Positions 5,280 to 5,945 of a stretch of 5,945 nucleotides of DNA are shown here, piece by piece. The notes under the pieces were generated by a model. That model was not told where the DNA came from. It worked only from the letters and a program-made list of their open reading frames with translations, and searched no databases. The stretch is from Desulfocapsa sp. (lineage in GTDB: Bacteria; Desulfobacterota; Desulfobulbia; Desulfobulbales; Desulfocapsaceae): assembly GCA_029935135.1 (NCBI GenBank), contig JAOZKX010000151.1, forward strand, positions 1 through 5,945, given 5' to 3'. The position numbers and the translations under genes were made by a program. Within the stretch, counting starts at the first letter, position 1; each line of letters opens with the position of its first letter.

Positions 5280-5945
5280 ATGTCTGCTTTTAAAAGAAAT
5301 TCTATTTGTTTCATCTCTTGTTGTTCTCTTGCGCTCGTTTCATGTCCAGGTCTGACTGATGAACTCTCAGTTTCCCTTACTGTGCAAAACAATCTTATAA
5401 CTCTAAAAGAGAGTAACAGTTGCCCACAGTGTGATTTGAGTGGAGCCAATTTAAATCGTATGGAATTGTCCGGGGCGAATCTTGAAGGTGCGGATTTGTC
5501 TCGTGTTCGATTTCATCTGAGCGATTTATCCGGAGCAAATCTTCGTGATACAAACCTTCGAGAGGCAGGCTTTGGCGGAGCCGATTTAGCAGATGCGGAT
5601 CTTCGAGGTGCAGATCTTCGCGGGACATCATTTGCTGGCGCATATATCAAAGGTGCCATATTCGATGGTGAAATGGTGACGACAACTCCCTATGCAGACA
5701 AAAATATCAGTGATTTAGAAGAAAAAGTGTATGTAGAAGATACCGTCAAAGCAAAACCTGTTCCAGAAACAGATGAGTTAAGCATAGGAAAGCGTCGTGA
5801 TTTTGAGGAAACTCCCCCAGCTTTACCTGTCGTTACTCTGGAAGCCGTGAAAGTTAAAAAATCAAAATCCAATGATGTTGCAACAGTGGACCAAATAACA
5901 CCACAAATGAATGTTGATTCCCCTGCTGCAAAAAAAATATCGACC
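5280..5945 (+). CDS. Pentapeptide-repeat protein, probable lipoprotein (partial, C-terminus outside window)
   Basis: The ATG at 5280-5282 follows AGAGGAG by five bases, and the frame is open to the window end, giving 222 residues. The N-terminus has K5/R6, a short hydrophobic core and a lipobox-like LVSC (C22), suggesting a lipid-anchored exported protein; ordinary Sec cleavage is the alternative. After a CPQC pair (C48/C51), residues 52-131 form 16 uninterrupted pentapeptides of A(D/N)LxX type (DLSGA, NLEGA, DLRGA and so on), enough for four full coils of a right-handed quadrilateral beta-helix. The remaining visible part (132-222) is hydrophilic, rich in Lys, Glu, Pro and Thr, and shows no recognisable domain. 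The molecular function of such exported repeat proteins is generally unknown; they probably act as scaffolds or binding surfaces. It is divergent from the electron-transfer cluster and shares its intergenic region, so co-regulation is possible but unproven. Confidence 0.9.
   Translation, partial: MSAFKRNSICFISCCSLALVSCPGLTDELSVSLTVQNNLITLKESNSCPQCDLSGANLNRMELSGANLEGADLSRVRFHLSDLSGANLRDTNLREAGFGGADLADADLRGADLRGTSFAGAYIKGAIFDGEMVTTTPYADKNISDLEEKVYVEDTVKAKPVPETDELSIGKRRDFEETPPALPVVTLEAVKVKKSKSNDVATVDQITPQMNVDSPAAKKIST

Overview
The window looks like a piece of chromosome from an anaerobic, respiratory bacterium of the Desulfobacterota (old Deltaproteobacteria), possibly a Desulfobulbales-type sulfur metaboliser. 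This is inferred from family content: a c7-like multiheme cytochrome, an NrfD-family membrane subunit, a four-cluster ferredoxin subunit, and an NtrB/NtrC-like pair in which the kinase has a Cys/His-rich PAS domain. There are no rRNA genes, tRNA genes, mobile elements or CRISPR arrays.

Five genes lie head to tail on the minus strand. In transcription order they are: a Tat-exported protein with four [4Fe-4S] sites (4898-4134); a secreted hexaheme cytochrome c made of two tandem triheme units (4062-3388); a ten-helix NrfD/HybB-like quinone-interacting membrane protein (3295-2102); a soluble PAS histidine kinase (1966-842, possibly from a TTG at 2026); and a REC-PAS response regulator (840 to beyond base 1). 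The regulator breaks off just where a sigma-54 activation domain appears to begin. The first three genes have what is needed for a membrane complex moving electrons between the menaquinone pool and periplasmic cytochromes. There is no molybdopterin or other catalytic subunit in the window. The last two genes form a two-component system, one base apart, that probably controls the complex or a related respiratory function. A perfect 12-bp hairpin without a T-tract lies between the NrfD gene and the kinase gene.

A 381-bp non-coding region (4899-5279) separates this cluster from a divergent plus-strand gene (5280 to beyond 5945). That gene encodes a probable lipoprotein with 16 tandem pentapeptide repeats. 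The intergenic region is AT-rich and holds two clear dyads. One (GCCAACTAT, 10 bases, ATAGTTGGC) overlaps a possible sigma-70-type promoter for the minus-strand cluster. The other (AGTGTTGC, 11 bases, GCAACACT) lies 165-190 bp upstream of the cluster and has an extra half-site one helical turn away, which is the typical position and form of an enhancer for a sigma-54 activator. No convincing -24/-12 promoter was found.

The two genes cut by the window edges are incomplete. Start codons were moved inward from the longest open frame for the NrfD and cytochrome genes (good ribosome binding sites, signal peptide) and, less certainly, for the kinase.
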